NCBI GenBank assembly: GCA_014649155.1
Contig: BMSM01000018.1
Coordinates: 1-64,000 of the forward strand
DNA: 64,000 bases
Direction: 5' to 3'
From: Streptomyces griseoviridis
GTDB lineage: Bacteria > Actinomycetota > Actinomycetes > Streptomycetales > Streptomycetaceae
Below are positions 42,235 through 51,372 of this stretch, one piece after another; the first letter of the stretch is position 1; every line of letters begins with the position of its first letter. A program made the translations under genes and the position numbers. A model generated the notes under the pieces. That model saw only the letters and a program-made list of their open reading frames with translations, had not been told where the DNA came from and did no database searches.

Positions 42235-43170
42235 ATGGCCCAAGCCGCAGCCGTGGCGAAACCGCCCGCGCCAGCGAGGCGGCGCCGTGCCTCCGCCACG
42301 CCGCGCAGGCTCCCGTACCTGCTGATCGCCCCGGCGGGCCTGCTGATGCTGGGCTTCATCGCCTACCCGGTCATCAGCGTTTTCTACTACAGCCTGCAGG
42401 AGTACAACCCCACCAAGCCCTGGCGGAACGGCTTCGCGGGCTTCGACAACTTCGTCCGGATCTTCACCGACGACGCGGTCTTCTGGGACACCCTGGTCTT
42501 CAGCGCCAAATGGGTCTTCGTCGAGGTCGGCCTGCAACTCCTCTTCGGCCTCGCCCTCGCCCTCATCGTCAACCAGAGCTTCGTCGGCCGGGGCCTGGGC
42601 CGCGCCATGGTCTTCTCCCCGTGGGCCGTCTCCGGCGTGCTGACCTCCGCGATCTGGGTGCTGCTCTACAACTCCCAGACCGGCATCACCCGTTACCTCG
42701 CCGACCTGGGCATCGGCTCCTACGGCACGAGCTGGCTGTCGGACACCTCGACCGTCTTCCCGGCGGCGGTGGTCGCCGACCTCTGGCGGGGCGTGCCCTT
42801 CTTCGCGATCCTCATCCTCGCCGACCTCCAGTCCGTCTCGAAGGACCTGTACGAGGCGGCCGAGGTCGACGGGGCCGGCCGGATCAAGCAGTTCTGGCAC
42901 ATCACCCTGCCGCACCTGAAGGACGCGATCATCCTCTCCACGCTGCTGCGCGCGGTGTGGGAGTTCAACAACGTCGACCTGCTCTACACCCTGACCGGCG
43001 GCGGACCCGCGGGTGAGACCACGACCCTGCCGCTGTACATCGCCAACACCTCCGTCGACGCGCACGACTTCGGCTACGCGTCGGCCCTGACCACCGTCGC
43101 GTTCGTGATCCTGCTCTTCTGCTCGATCGTCTATCTGCGGCTGAGCAAGTTCGGAGGCGAGAACAAGTGA
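42235..43170 (+). CDS. Sugar ABC transporter permease 1
   Basis: MalF-type permease of 311 residues with about six helices. A long basic/Pro N-terminus (ARRRRASATPRR) precedes the first helix. The EAA loop is SKDLYEAAEVDGAGRIKQFWHITLPHLKDA. Located between a sugar-acid pathway and a GH43 enzyme, it probably imports an oligosaccharide or sugar from pectin side chains. CGGAGAA precedes the ATG at 42235. The stop overlaps the second permease start. Confidence 0.92.
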   Translation: MAQAAAVAKPPAPARRRRASATPRRLPYLLIAPAGLLMLGFIAYPVISVFYYSLQEYNPTKPWRNGFAGFDNFVRIFTDDAVFWDTLVFSAKWVFVEVGLQLLFGLALALIVNQSFVGRGLGRAMVFSPWAVSGVLTSAIWVLLYNSQTGITRYLADLGIGSYGTSWLSDTSTVFPAAVVADLWRGVPFFAILILADLQSVSKDLYEAAEVDGAGRIKQFWHITLPHLKDAIILSTLLRAVWEFNNVDLLYTLTGGGPAGETTTLPLYIANTSVDAHDFGYASALTTVAFVILLFCSIVYLRLSKFGGENK

Positions 43171-44066
43171 TCACCAAGGAGGCCACCCCGGCCGCCCCCG
43201 CCGCCGAGCGGGCCGCTCCCGCCCCGCCGCACCCGGCGAAGAGGCACCGCCCCGCCTGGGACGAGGTCCCCCGCTGGCAGATCTACCTGCCGCTCGGCGT
43301 CTACCTCGTCTTCACCCTCATCCCCTTCTACTGGATCCTCCTCTTCTCCCTGCGCCCGGCCGGCTCCACCTCGCTGGTGCCCTGGCCGGTCACCTTCGAC
43401 CACTTCGAGAAGGTCTGGACGGAACGCAGCTTCGGCACCTACTTCGGCAACAGCGTCCTGGTCGGCGTCGCCACCCTGGTGATGACCACGCTGGTCGCGC
43501 TGGCCGGCGGCTACGCGCTCGCCCGCTTCGACTTCAGGATCAAGCGCGGTTTCATGCTGGCGCTGCTCTGCTCCCAGTTCGTGCCCGGCGCGCTGCTCCT
43601 CGTCCCGCTCTTCGAGATCTTCGCCAACCTCCAGATGATCAACTCCCTGGGCAGCGTGATCCTCGCCGAGACGGTCTTCCAGCTCCCGCTGTCGATGATC
43701 CTGATCAGCAACTTCATCAAGAACGTGCCGTACTCCCTGGAGGAGGCCGCCTGGGTCGACGGCTGCGGCCGGCTGCGGGCCTTCCGGATCGTCGTCCTGC
43801 CGCTGCTGCGGCCGGGGATCATCGCCGTCGGCTCCTTCGCCTTCGTGCACTCCTGGAACCACTTCCTGTTCGCCCTGATGTTCCTCAACAACCAGAGCAA
43901 GCAGACCATCCCGGTCGGCCTCAACACCCTGATGAGCGCGGACAGCGTCGACCTCGGCGCGCTCGCCGCCGGCGGCATCATCGCCGCCGTCCCGGTCGTC
44001 ATCGTCTTCGCCTTCATCCAGAAGTGGCTGATCACGGGCTTCAGCGCCGGGGCGGTCAAGGGATGA
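43167..44066 (+). CDS. Sugar ABC transporter permease 2
   Basis: MalG-type permease of 299 residues with a Pro/Ala-rich cytoplasmic N-terminus and about six helices. The EAA loop is VPYSLEEAAWVDGCGRLRAFRIVVLPLLRPGI. GTG start at 43167 overlaps permease 1. Its stop overlaps the Gfo/Idh/MocA gene (ATGA). The binding protein of this system is encoded 3.6 kb downstream, and no ATPase gene is present. Confidence 0.92.
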   Translation: MITKEATPAAPAAERAAPAPPHPAKRHRPAWDEVPRWQIYLPLGVYLVFTLIPFYWILLFSLRPAGSTSLVPWPVTFDHFEKVWTERSFGTYFGNSVLVGVATLVMTTLVALAGGYALARFDFRIKRGFMLALLCSQFVPGALLLVPLFEIFANLQMINSLGSVILAETVFQLPLSMILISNFIKNVPYSLEEAAWVDGCGRLRAFRIVVLPLLRPGIIAVGSFAFVHSWNHFLFALMFLNNQSKQTIPVGLNTLMSADSVDLGALAAGGIIAAVPVVIVFAFIQKWLITGFSAGAVKG

Positions 44067-45208
44067 GCGCTCCTGTCCCGGTCGTCCTGGCCGGCGCCCG
44101 CGGCCACGGCCGCTGGCACGTCGCCAACCTCCGCCGCCTGGAGCGGGCCGGCCTGGTCCGGGTGGCCGGCCTGTGCGAGCTGACCCCGCTCACCGAGGAC
44201 GAGTACGGCGGAGAACTCCCCGATCAGTCCACCGACTTCGGGGCGCTGCTGGACGCCACCGGCGCCGAGGCCGCCGTGATCTGCACGCCGATCCCCACCC
44301 ACACCGACCTCGCGCTGACCGCCGCCCGCCGGGGCGTGCACCTGCTCCTGGAGAAGCCCCCGGCACCGTCGTACGCGGAGTTCCGCCGGATGGCCGACGG
44401 GGTCGCCGCGGCGGGCGTCGCCTGCCAGATCGGGTTCCAGTCGCTGGGCTCGCACGCCGTGCCCGCGATCCGGGAGCTGATCGCCGAGGGCGCGATCGGC
44501 GAGGTCACCGGCATCGGCGGGGCCGGCGCCTGGGTCCGCGACGAGGCGTACTTCCGCCGCTCGCCCTGGGCCGGGCGGCGTCGCCTGGACGACGGCACCG
44601 ACGTGGTCGACGGGGCGCTCACCAATCCCCTCGCCCACGCCGTCGCCACCGCGCTCGCCCTCGGCGGCGTCACCCGCGACCAGGACGTCAGCACCATCGA
44701 GACCGAACTGCGCCGCGCCAACGACATCGAGGCCGACGACACCTCCTGCGTCCGCGTCACCGCCACCACCGGCCTGCGGATCACCGTCGCCGCCACCCTG
44801 TGCGCCGAGCACGCCGGGGAACCGTACGTCCTGGTGCACGGCACCCGGGGCCGGATCACGTTCTGGTACAAGCAGGACCGGGTGCTGCTCCAGCGGGCCG
44901 GGCACGGCCCCGAGGAGACCGACCACGGCCGCACCGACCTGCTGGAGAACCTCGTCGCCCATCTGCGCACCGGCACCGGGCTGCTGGTGGAACCCGACGA
45001 CACCGGCGCCTTCATGCGGGTCGTGGAGGCGATCCGCCGGGCCCCCGACCCGGCCGCCCTCCCGGAGACGGCCGTCCGCCGGATCGACGCCGAACGGCGC
45101 CGGGTCGTCCCGGGCGTCGACGCCCTCGTCGCCGACGCCGCCCGCACCCTCTCCCTCTTCTCCGAACTGGGCGCCCCCTGGGCCGCCGAGGAGGTGCGCG
45201 CCCGATGA
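44063..45208 (+). CDS. Gfo/Idh/MocA-family oxidoreductase
   Basis: NAD(P)-dependent sugar oxidoreductase of 381 residues. The Rossmann start VVLAGARGHGRWHVANLRR is at about 7-25. Conserved ICTPIPTHTDLAL and the catalytic lysine in LLLEKPPAPSYAEF follow, and the C-terminal alpha/beta domain begins near residue 130. It could oxidise a C1 or C3 hydroxyl of an imported sugar or glycoside. A sugar 1-dehydrogenase feeding the IlvD-type dehydratase is possible. It is translationally coupled to permease 2 and to the DUF6807-like gene. Confidence 0.88.
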   Translation: MSAPVPVVLAGARGHGRWHVANLRRLERAGLVRVAGLCELTPLTEDEYGGELPDQSTDFGALLDATGAEAAVICTPIPTHTDLALTAARRGVHLLLEKPPAPSYAEFRRMADGVAAAGVACQIGFQSLGSHAVPAIRELIAEGAIGEVTGIGGAGAWVRDEAYFRRSPWAGRRRLDDGTDVVDGALTNPLAHAVATALALGGVTRDQDVSTIETELRRANDIEADDTSCVRVTATTGLRITVAATLCAEHAGEPYVLVHGTRGRITFWYKQDRVLLQRAGHGPEETDHGRTDLLENLVAHLRTGTGLLVEPDDTGAFMRVVEAIRRAPDPAALPETAVRRIDAERRRVVPGVDALVADAARTLSLFSELGAPWAAEEVRAR

Positions 45209-46068
45209 GCCCCGCCGCCCCCGTGACCGGCGCCGACTCCCCGGTCCTGCGCGTCGCCGGCCGGCCCGTCGCCCGCTACGTCACCCGGCCCGAGCTGCCC
45301 GCCCGCTGCTCCCCACGCCCCTACCTGCACCCCGTCACCACCCTGACCGGTACGGCGGTCACCGAGTTCGCGCCCGCCGACCACACCCACCACCTCGGCG
45401 TCGGTGTCGCCGTTCCCGACGTCGAGGGGCACAACTTCTGGGGCGGGCGCACCTTCGTCCGCGACCAGGGCCCGACCGAGCTGGACAACCACGGCGCCCA
45501 GCGGCACACCTCCTTCCCGCTGCGCGACTCCGACGGCTTCGTGGAGGAGCTGCGCTGGGTCGCCGCCGGCGCCGAGCTGCTGCGCGAACGCCGCACGGTG
45601 GCCGCGACGCCGCTCACCGACCGCGCCTGGGCGCTGGACTTCACCTTCTCGCTCACCAACGTCACCTCCGGCGCCCTCACCATCGGCAGCCCCGCCACCA
45701 ACGGGCGCCCCGGCGCGGCCTACGGCGGCTTCTTCTGGCGGGCCCGCAAGGAGGCCGCGGCACCGGACGTGCTCACCCCGGACGCCGAGGGCGAGGCCGC
45801 CGTCCACGGCCGCCGCGCCGACTGGCTCGCGCTGGTCGGCTCCACCTGGTCCCTGGTGTTCGCCGGGGCCACCGAACGGACCCGCCGGGACCCGTGGTTC
45901 GTCCGCACCGCGGAGTACCCCGGCGTCGGCTCCTCGCTCGCCCACGACACCCGGCTGGCCGTCGCCCCCGGCGACACGGCGGTCCGCCGGATCGTCACCG
46001 TCGTCGCCGACGGCCGCCTGGACGCGCCCGCAGCCGCCGCCCTCGTACGGAAGGCGGTCAGCCCGTGA
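45205..46068 (+). CDS. DUF6807 (PmoA-like) family protein
   Basis: Cytoplasmic protein of 287 residues. RPYLHPVTTLTGTAVTEFAPADHTHHLGVGVAVPDVEGHNFWGGRTFV and the Gly-rich NGRPGAAYGGFFWRARK correspond to the PmoA/DUF6807 beta-sandwich, where RPY-HP and DH-HH-G are the conserved core. Biochemical function of the family is not established. The genes often accompany Gfo/Idh/MocA oxidoreductases in sugar loci, as here. Start and stop overlap both neighbours, so all are made together. Confidence 0.8.
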   Translation: MSPAAPVTGADSPVLRVAGRPVARYVTRPELPARCSPRPYLHPVTTLTGTAVTEFAPADHTHHLGVGVAVPDVEGHNFWGGRTFVRDQGPTELDNHGAQRHTSFPLRDSDGFVEELRWVAAGAELLRERRTVAATPLTDRAWALDFTFSLTNVTSGALTIGSPATNGRPGAAYGGFFWRARKEAAAPDVLTPDAEGEAAVHGRRADWLALVGSTWSLVFAGATERTRRDPWFVRTAEYPGVGSSLAHDTRLAVAPGDTAVRRIVTVVADGRLDAPAAAALVRKAVSP

Positions 46069-47606
46069 ACGGCCCCGGCACGTACCGCAACCCCGTCCTG
46101 AACGCCGACTGGTCCGACCCCGACGTGGTCCGCGTCGGCGACGACTTCTACCTGACCGCCTCCAGCTTCGGCCGCGCCCCCGGCCTGCCCCTGCTGCACT
46201 CCCGGAACCTGGTCGACTGGACGCTCGCCGGGCACGCCCTGGACCGCCTGGAACCGGCGGAGACCTTCGCCCGCCCCCGGCACGACCGCGGGGTCTGGGC
46301 CCCGTCCCTGCGCCACCACGCGGACCGCTTCTGGATCTTCTGGGGCGACCCCGACCAGGGGATCTTCCAGGTCAACGCCCCGCAGATCACCGGCCCCTGG
46401 ACCCGCCCGCACCTGGTCAAGGAGGGCAAGGGCCTGATCGACCCCTGCCCGCTGTGGGACGCGGAGAGCGGCGAGGCGTACCTCGTGCACGCCTGGGCGA
46501 AGTCCCGCTCCGGCGTCAAGAACCGTCTCACCGGCCACCGCATGCGCCCCGACGGCACCGGACTGCTCGACGAGGGCACGGTGATCGTCGACGCCGACCG
46601 CATCCCCGGCTGGTTCACCCTGGAGGGCCCCAAGCTCTACCGGCACGACGGCTGGTTCTGGATCCTCGCGCCCGCCGGGGGAGTGGAGACCGGCTGGCAG
46701 GGCGCCTTCCGCTCCCGCGGCTTCTTCGGCCCGTACGAGGAGCGGGTCGTCCTCGAACAGAAGGACACCGACGTCAACGGCCCCCACCAGGGCGGCTGGG
46801 TGCGCACCGCGGCCGGCGAGGACTGGTTCCTGCACTTCCAGCAGCGCGGCGCGTACGGCCGGGTCGTCCACCTCCAGCCGATGCGCTGGGACACGCCGGA
46901 CGGCTGGCCGGTGATCGGCGACGAGGGCGCCCCGGTGACCGAACACCGCCGCCCGGCCCTGCCGCCGGGACCGCCGGCCGCCCCCGCCACCGACGACGAC
47001 TTCCCCGGCGGCCGGTTCGGCCCCCAGTGGTCCTGGACCGCCAACCCCCAGGACCGCTGGACCCTCCCGCACGGCGCGGACGGGCTGCGGCTGGCCTGCG
47101 TCCCCTCGGCCGACGCGCACGACCCGCGCGCGCTGCCGAACGTCCTCACCCAGCGGCTGCCCGGCGCCCCGGCCACCGTCGAGGTGGAACTGCGCCTGGA
47201 CAGCGGGGTGCCGGGCGCGCGGGCCGGGCTCGCGGTGCTCGGGGACGCGTTCTGCTGGATCGGGCTCCAGCGGGGCGCGGACGGCGGGACGTACCTGGTG
47301 CACCGGTTCGGCGAGGCGGTCGCGCCGGCCGAGCGGGACGCCGCGCACGCCCGGCCCGCCCCGGCCGGCCGCGCCCGGCTGCGCGTCGAGATCGGCCCGC
47401 ACGCCCGCTGCCGCTTCCACTACGACACCGGGAACGGCTTCCGCCCCTCCGGCCAGGTCTTCGCCGCCACTCCCTGGCGCTGGGTCGGCGCCCTGCTCGG
47501 CCTCTTCGCCGTCGCGCCCGCCGGGGCGCCGGCGGCGGGCACGGCCGAGTTCACCCGCTTCCGGGTGGGCGCCGCACCGCCGAGGCGGCAGCGCGGCACC
47601 CCCTGA
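46065..47606 (+). CDS. Glycoside hydrolase family 43
   Basis: Five-bladed beta-propeller hydrolase, 513 residues with no signal peptide. Catalytic base region NADWSDPDVVRVGDDFYLTAS, central DPCPLWD and general-acid region FTLEGPKLYRHDGWF are in order. From about residue 300 a C-terminal beta-sandwich (WSWTANPQDRWTL and onward) follows. GH43 members remove alpha-L-arabinofuranose or beta-xylose. Cytoplasmic location means it acts on imported oligosaccharides, probably arabinan or arabinogalactan fragments. GTG at 46065 overlaps the previous stop. Confidence 0.9.
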   Translation: MNGPGTYRNPVLNADWSDPDVVRVGDDFYLTASSFGRAPGLPLLHSRNLVDWTLAGHALDRLEPAETFARPRHDRGVWAPSLRHHADRFWIFWGDPDQGIFQVNAPQITGPWTRPHLVKEGKGLIDPCPLWDAESGEAYLVHAWAKSRSGVKNRLTGHRMRPDGTGLLDEGTVIVDADRIPGWFTLEGPKLYRHDGWFWILAPAGGVETGWQGAFRSRGFFGPYEERVVLEQKDTDVNGPHQGGWVRTAAGEDWFLHFQQRGAYGRVVHLQPMRWDTPDGWPVIGDEGAPVTEHRRPALPPGPPAAPATDDDFPGGRFGPQWSWTANPQDRWTLPHGADGLRLACVPSADAHDPRALPNVLTQRLPGAPATVEVELRLDSGVPGARAGLAVLGDAFCWIGLQRGADGGTYLVHRFGEAVAPAERDAAHARPAPAGRARLRVEIGPHARCRFHYDTGNGFRPSGQVFAATPWRWVGALLGLFAVAPAGAPAAGTAEFTRFRVGAAPPRRQRGTP

Positions 47607-47690
47607 CCGCGCCCTGACTTCCCCCCACGTGTGCACCCCCGTACGTCGCTCCGTTCCATCCAGCCAGATCCAGAAGAAGAGAGCCGACTC

Positions 47691-49049
47691 ATGAAGAACA
47701 GCATGCGCAGCAGCACCGGCAGGCGCCGCGTCCCGGCCGCCGTCGCCCTGGGGGCCGTCCTCGCGCTGACCGCCACCGCCTGCGGGGACGACGGCAGCGG
47801 CTCGGGCGGCTCCGGCGGGGCCGAGGGCAGCGGCAAGGGCAAGATCACCTTCTGGGACAACAACGGCGGTGTCCGCACCGACATCTGGAAGGAGATCATC
47901 GCCGACTTCGAGAAGGCCAACCCGGACATCGACGTCGAGTACGTCGGGATCGCCTCCACCGAGTACCAGTCGAAGGTCGACACCGCCATCCAGGGCGGCG
48001 GGCTCCCGGACGTCGGCGGGGTCGGCGCGGCCATGCTCGCCGGGTTCGCCGCGCAGGACGCGCTGGAGCCGCTGGACGACCGGCTCGCGGGCTCCCCGCT
48101 GGACGGCAGGCTCAACGAGGACATGGTCGAGTCGCTGAAGGCGGCCGGCGGCGGCGACGGCACCCTCTACTCGGTGCCGACCTCCGCCAACAACGGCGTC
48201 CTGTACTACCGCACCGACCTGTTCGAGAAGGCCGGCCTGAAGGAGCCGTCCACCTGGGACGCGTTCTACGAGGCCGCCGAGAAGCTGACCGACGCGGGCG
48301 CCAACAAGTTCGGGTACACCATCCGCGGCGGCGCCGGTTCCATCGCGCAGGCGCTGGACGCGATGTACGGGCAGTCCGGGATCACGTCCTTCTGGAACGC
48401 CGACGGGAAGCAGACGACCGTCAACGACCCGAAGAACGTCGAGGCACTGGAGAAGTACGCCGCGCTGTACAAGAAGGTCACCCCGGCCGCCGACCTCAAC
48501 AACGACTTCACCAAGATGGTCGCCCAGTGGGACTCGGGCACGATCGGCATGCTCAACCACAACCTGGGCTCCTTCCAGGACCACGTGAAGGCGTTCGGCG
48601 AGGACAAGTTCCGCGGCATCCCGCAGCCGGCCGGCCCCGGCGGCAAGCGGGTCCAGGTCTCCAACCCGGTCGACGGGCTGGGCGTGTTCAAGAACTCCAA
48701 GAACAAGGAAGCGGCCTGGAAGTTCATCGAGTTCGCCCTCTCCCACGAGGAGAACTCCAAGTTCAACCGGTCGGCCGGGCAGGTGCCGGCCAACCTGGAG
48801 GCCGCGGAGGACGCCTGGATCTCCGAGTCCGAGCCGACGAAGCTGGCGGCGCAGGCGCTGACGGACGGGTCGACGACGATCGTGCAGCTGCCGTACTACC
48901 TGCCGGACTGGAACACGATCTCGAAGGCGGACAACGAGCCGAACTTCCAGAAGGTGCTGCTCGGGAAGATGTCGGCGAAGGAGTTCCTGGACACGGTGGC
49001 CGAGCAGCTGAACGAGGCGCAGGCGGAGTGGGACGAGCAGAAGGGCTGA
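47691..49049 (+). CDS. Sugar-binding lipoprotein of ABC transporter
   Basis: Family-1 solute-binding protein of 452 residues. Lipobox ALTATAC with C31, followed by a Gly/Ser linker (SGSGGSGGAEGSGKG) and the mature fold beginning ITFWDNNGGVRTDIWKEIIADFEKANPDIDVEYVG. It very likely serves permeases 42235-44066. An 84-base gap after the GH43 gene may hold its own promoter, giving the usual higher expression of the binding protein. ATG at 47691 chosen because it opens the lipoprotein signal. Confidence 0.92.
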   Translation: MKNSMRSSTGRRRVPAAVALGAVLALTATACGDDGSGSGGSGGAEGSGKGKITFWDNNGGVRTDIWKEIIADFEKANPDIDVEYVGIASTEYQSKVDTAIQGGGLPDVGGVGAAMLAGFAAQDALEPLDDRLAGSPLDGRLNEDMVESLKAAGGGDGTLYSVPTSANNGVLYYRTDLFEKAGLKEPSTWDAFYEAAEKLTDAGANKFGYTIRGGAGSIAQALDAMYGQSGITSFWNADGKQTTVNDPKNVEALEKYAALYKKVTPAADLNNDFTKMVAQWDSGTIGMLNHNLGSFQDHVKAFGEDKFRGIPQPAGPGGKRVQVSNPVDGLGVFKNSKNKEAAWKFIEFALSHEENSKFNRSAGQVPANLEAAEDAWISESEPTKLAAQALTDGSTTIVQLPYYLPDWNTISKADNEPNFQKVLLGKMSAKEFLDTVAEQLNEAQAEWDEQKG

Positions 49050-49061
49050 CGCTCGCCGTGG

Positions 49062-49128
49062 GCGCCCCGTGGTCCGTCGGGTGCGGGCCGTCCGCGGCTT
49101 GTCGCGCAGTTCCCCGCGCCCATGGGGG
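49062..49128 (+). repeat. Streptomyces intergenic repeat element
   Basis: The stretch containing CGGCTTGTCGCGCAG and TTCCCCGCGCCC matches, from memory, a repeat very widespread between Streptomyces genes. Here it separates the binding-protein gene from the secreted esterase gene and its GCGCCC/GGGGGCC end may fold. Confidence 0.5.
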
Positions 49129-49159
49129 CCTCCCCTCTCTCCGCCGAAAGGTCACCCGC

Positions 49160-49951
49160 GTGTCTCTCAGCCGTAGACAGATCACCCGAGCCGCCGTCGC
49201 CTCCGTCCCCCTGGTGCTCGCCGGCACCGGCACCGCGCACGCCTCCCGGAACCGGCGGCGGACCGTCTTCGTCGCCGGGGACTCCACCGCCGCGCAGAAG
49301 TACGCCGACGCCGCGCCCGAGACCGGGTGGGGCATGGCGCTGCCGTTCTTCCTCCGCGAGGGCCTCGCCGTCGCCAACCACGCCGTGAACGGGCGCAGTT
49401 CCAAAAGCTTCGTCGACGAGGGGCGGCTCGACACCCTTCTGGAGGCCGTCCGGCCCGGTGACGTCCTGGTCGTCCAGTTCGCGCACAACGACGAGAAGAG
49501 CGAGGACCCGCTCCGGTACACCGAGCCCTGGACGACGTACCAGCAGTACCTGCGGCGGTACGTCGACGGCGCGCGGGCCCGCGGCGTGCGGCCGGTGCTG
49601 GCGACGCCCGTCGAGCGGCGCCGGTTCGACGCGGCCGGCACCGCGCAGCCGAGCCATGGCGAGTACCCGGCGGCCATGCGGGCGCTCGCCGCCGAGGAGG
49701 GCGTGGCGCTGCTGGACGCGCAGGCGCTGTCGCTGGCGCTGTGGCAGCGGATCGGCGCCGAGGGCACGAAGGCGTACTTCAACTGGACGTCCACCGAACA
49801 GGACAACACCCACTTCAACCCGCCGGGCGCGATCGAGGTGGCCCGGCTCGTGGCGCGCGAGCTGGTCCGCGCCCGGGTGCTCGCCCCCCGGGACACGCGC
49901 CGCCTGGACGCGGAGATCCCCGCGTCCTGGATCACCTGGCCCGCCGCCTGA
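49160..49951 (+). CDS. Secreted SGNH esterase, rhamnogalacturonan acetylesterase (CE12-like)
   Basis: Exported protein of 263 residues with a twin-arginine-like leader (SRRQITRAAVASVPLVLAG, cleavage near AHAS). SGNH blocks are in order: VFVAGDSTAAQ with nucleophile S42, ANHAVNGRSSKSF, VVQFAHNDEK and the catalytic DNTHFNPPG. The TPVERRRF and DNTHFN forms are those of CE12 enzymes, which remove acetyl groups from rhamnogalacturonan I or pectin. First gene of a secreted pectinase group. GTG at 49160. Confidence 0.87.
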   Translation: MSLSRRQITRAAVASVPLVLAGTGTAHASRNRRRTVFVAGDSTAAQKYADAAPETGWGMALPFFLREGLAVANHAVNGRSSKSFVDEGRLDTLLEAVRPGDVLVVQFAHNDEKSEDPLRYTEPWTTYQQYLRRYVDGARARGVRPVLATPVERRRFDAAGTAQPSHGEYPAAMRALAAEEGVALLDAQALSLALWQRIGAEGTKAYFNWTSTEQDNTHFNPPGAIEVARLVARELVRARVLAPRDTRRLDAEIPASWITWPAA

Positions 49952-49979
49952 CCCCGAGTTCCTCAAGGAGAGCCGCACC

Positions 49980-51305
49980 ATGCAGACATCAAGATGGCAT
50001 GCGCATGCCATGAGAAAGGGCGCCGCGCTGGCCGGCTGCGCCGCGCTGGTCGTGGGACTGACGGCCGCGGGCGCCCAGGCGCACCCGGGGCACCGGGACC
50101 CCGCCCGGCAGACGCTGCCCGCGAACGACGGCTGGGCCGCCCACGGCACCGGCACCACCGGGGGTGCCGCCGCCGACGCGGCACGGGTGTACACCGTCAC
50201 CACCTGGGCCGGGTTCAAGGCGGCCCTGGCGGTGCCCGGCACCGCACCCCGCATCATCAAGGTCAAGGGCACCGTCGACGCCGTCGCCGACGGCTGCGAC
50301 GCGTTCGCCGTGCCCGGCTACGACTTCGACGCCTACCTCGCCGCGTACGACCCGGCGACCTGGGGCCACGACACCGACCTGAGCGCCGAGCCCGACGACA
50401 GTCCCGAGGGGCTGCGGCGCGCCTCCGCCGCCCGGCAGGACCAGGCCGTCAAGGCGAACGTCCCCGCCAACACCACCATCATCGGCGTCGGCCGGAACGC
50501 CGGATTCAAGGGCGCCAGCCTCCAGATCAAGGGCGTGGACAACGTCATCGTCCGCAACCTCGCCTTCGAGAGCCCCGTCGACTGCTTCCCGCAGTGGGAC
50601 CCGACGGACGGCGCCACCGGCAACTGGAACAGCGAGTACGACAGCGCCGTGGTGTACGGCTCCACGCACGTCTGGCTGGACCACAACACCTTCACCGACG
50701 GCGAGCACCCCGACAGCGCCGCGCCCACCTACTTCGGCATGCTGTACCAGCAGCACGACGGGCAGCTCGACATCGTGCGCGGCGCGGACCACGTGACCGC
50801 CTCCTGGAACGTCTTCAGCGACCACGACAAGACGATCCTGATCGGCAACAGCGACAGCGAGTCCACGGCCGCCGGCGACCGGGGCCACCTGAGGGCGACC
50901 TTCCACCACAACCTGTTCGAGAACCTGGTGGAGCGCGCGCCCCGGGTCCGCTTCGGGCAGGTCGACGTCTACGACAACCACTTCGTGGCGAACGACGACT
51001 ACGCCTACAGCTTCGGCGTCGGCAAGGAGTCCGCGCTGGTCGCCGAGTACAACGCGTTCACGCTGCCGGACGGCGTCAGCGCCGCGAAGGTGCTGAAGAA
51101 GTGGAGCGAGGCGCCGGTCACCGCCGCGCACAACCGGGTCAACGGACGCGCGGTCGACCTGATCGCCGTGCACAACGCGGAGATCCCGGCCGAGACCCTC
51201 CGGCCGGGCGCCGGCTGGACGCCCACCCTGCGCACCGAGGTCGACCCCGCCAGGGCCGTCCCCGGCCTGGTCGGCCGCGGCGCCGGCGCGGGCCGCCTGC
51301 GCTGA
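49980..51305 (+). CDS. Secreted pectate lyase, family PL1
   Basis: Parallel beta-helix lyase of 441 residues with a signal peptide (MRKGAALAGCAALVVGLTAAGAQA, cleavage near residue 35). PL1 landmarks: NTTIIGVGRNAGFKGASL, WLDHNTFTDGEHPD with calcium-binding aspartates, DHDKTILIGNSDSE and ERAPRVRFGQVDVYDNHF with the catalytic arginine. It cleaves polygalacturonate by beta-elimination. AAGGAG at 49965-49970 supports the ATG at 49980. Only 28 bases after the acetylesterase gene. Confidence 0.93.
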   Translation: MQTSRWHAHAMRKGAALAGCAALVVGLTAAGAQAHPGHRDPARQTLPANDGWAAHGTGTTGGAAADAARVYTVTTWAGFKAALAVPGTAPRIIKVKGTVDAVADGCDAFAVPGYDFDAYLAAYDPATWGHDTDLSAEPDDSPEGLRRASAARQDQAVKANVPANTTIIGVGRNAGFKGASLQIKGVDNVIVRNLAFESPVDCFPQWDPTDGATGNWNSEYDSAVVYGSTHVWLDHNTFTDGEHPDSAAPTYFGMLYQQHDGQLDIVRGADHVTASWNVFSDHDKTILIGNSDSESTAAGDRGHLRATFHHNLFENLVERAPRVRFGQVDVYDNHFVANDDYAYSFGVGKESALVAEYNAFTLPDGVSAAKVLKKWSEAPVTAAHNRVNGRAVDLIAVHNAEIPAETLRPGAGWTPTLRTEVDPARAVPGLVGRGAGAGRLR

Positions 51306-51311
51306 TCCCCC

Positions 51312-51349
51312 GCGGGCGGGGCGGCCGTACGCACGGCCTCCCCGCCCGC
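51312..51349 (+). terminator. Hairpin between the pectate lyase and pectin methylesterase genes
   Basis: A 17-bp stem with one mismatch (51312-51328 and 51333-51349) and a 4-base loop starts 6 bases after the pectate lyase stop. It may terminate or attenuate transcription ahead of the methylesterase gene. Confidence 0.65.
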
Positions 51350-51372
51350 AGCCACCTCCAAGGAGCACCCGC

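Noticed and set aside
45720..48746. A 1008-codon open frame on the minus strand
   Set aside because: It is the antisense of the DUF6807-like, GH43 and binding-protein genes. The product is Val/Gly/Arg-rich with no domain, as expected for stop-poor antisense frames in high-GC DNA.
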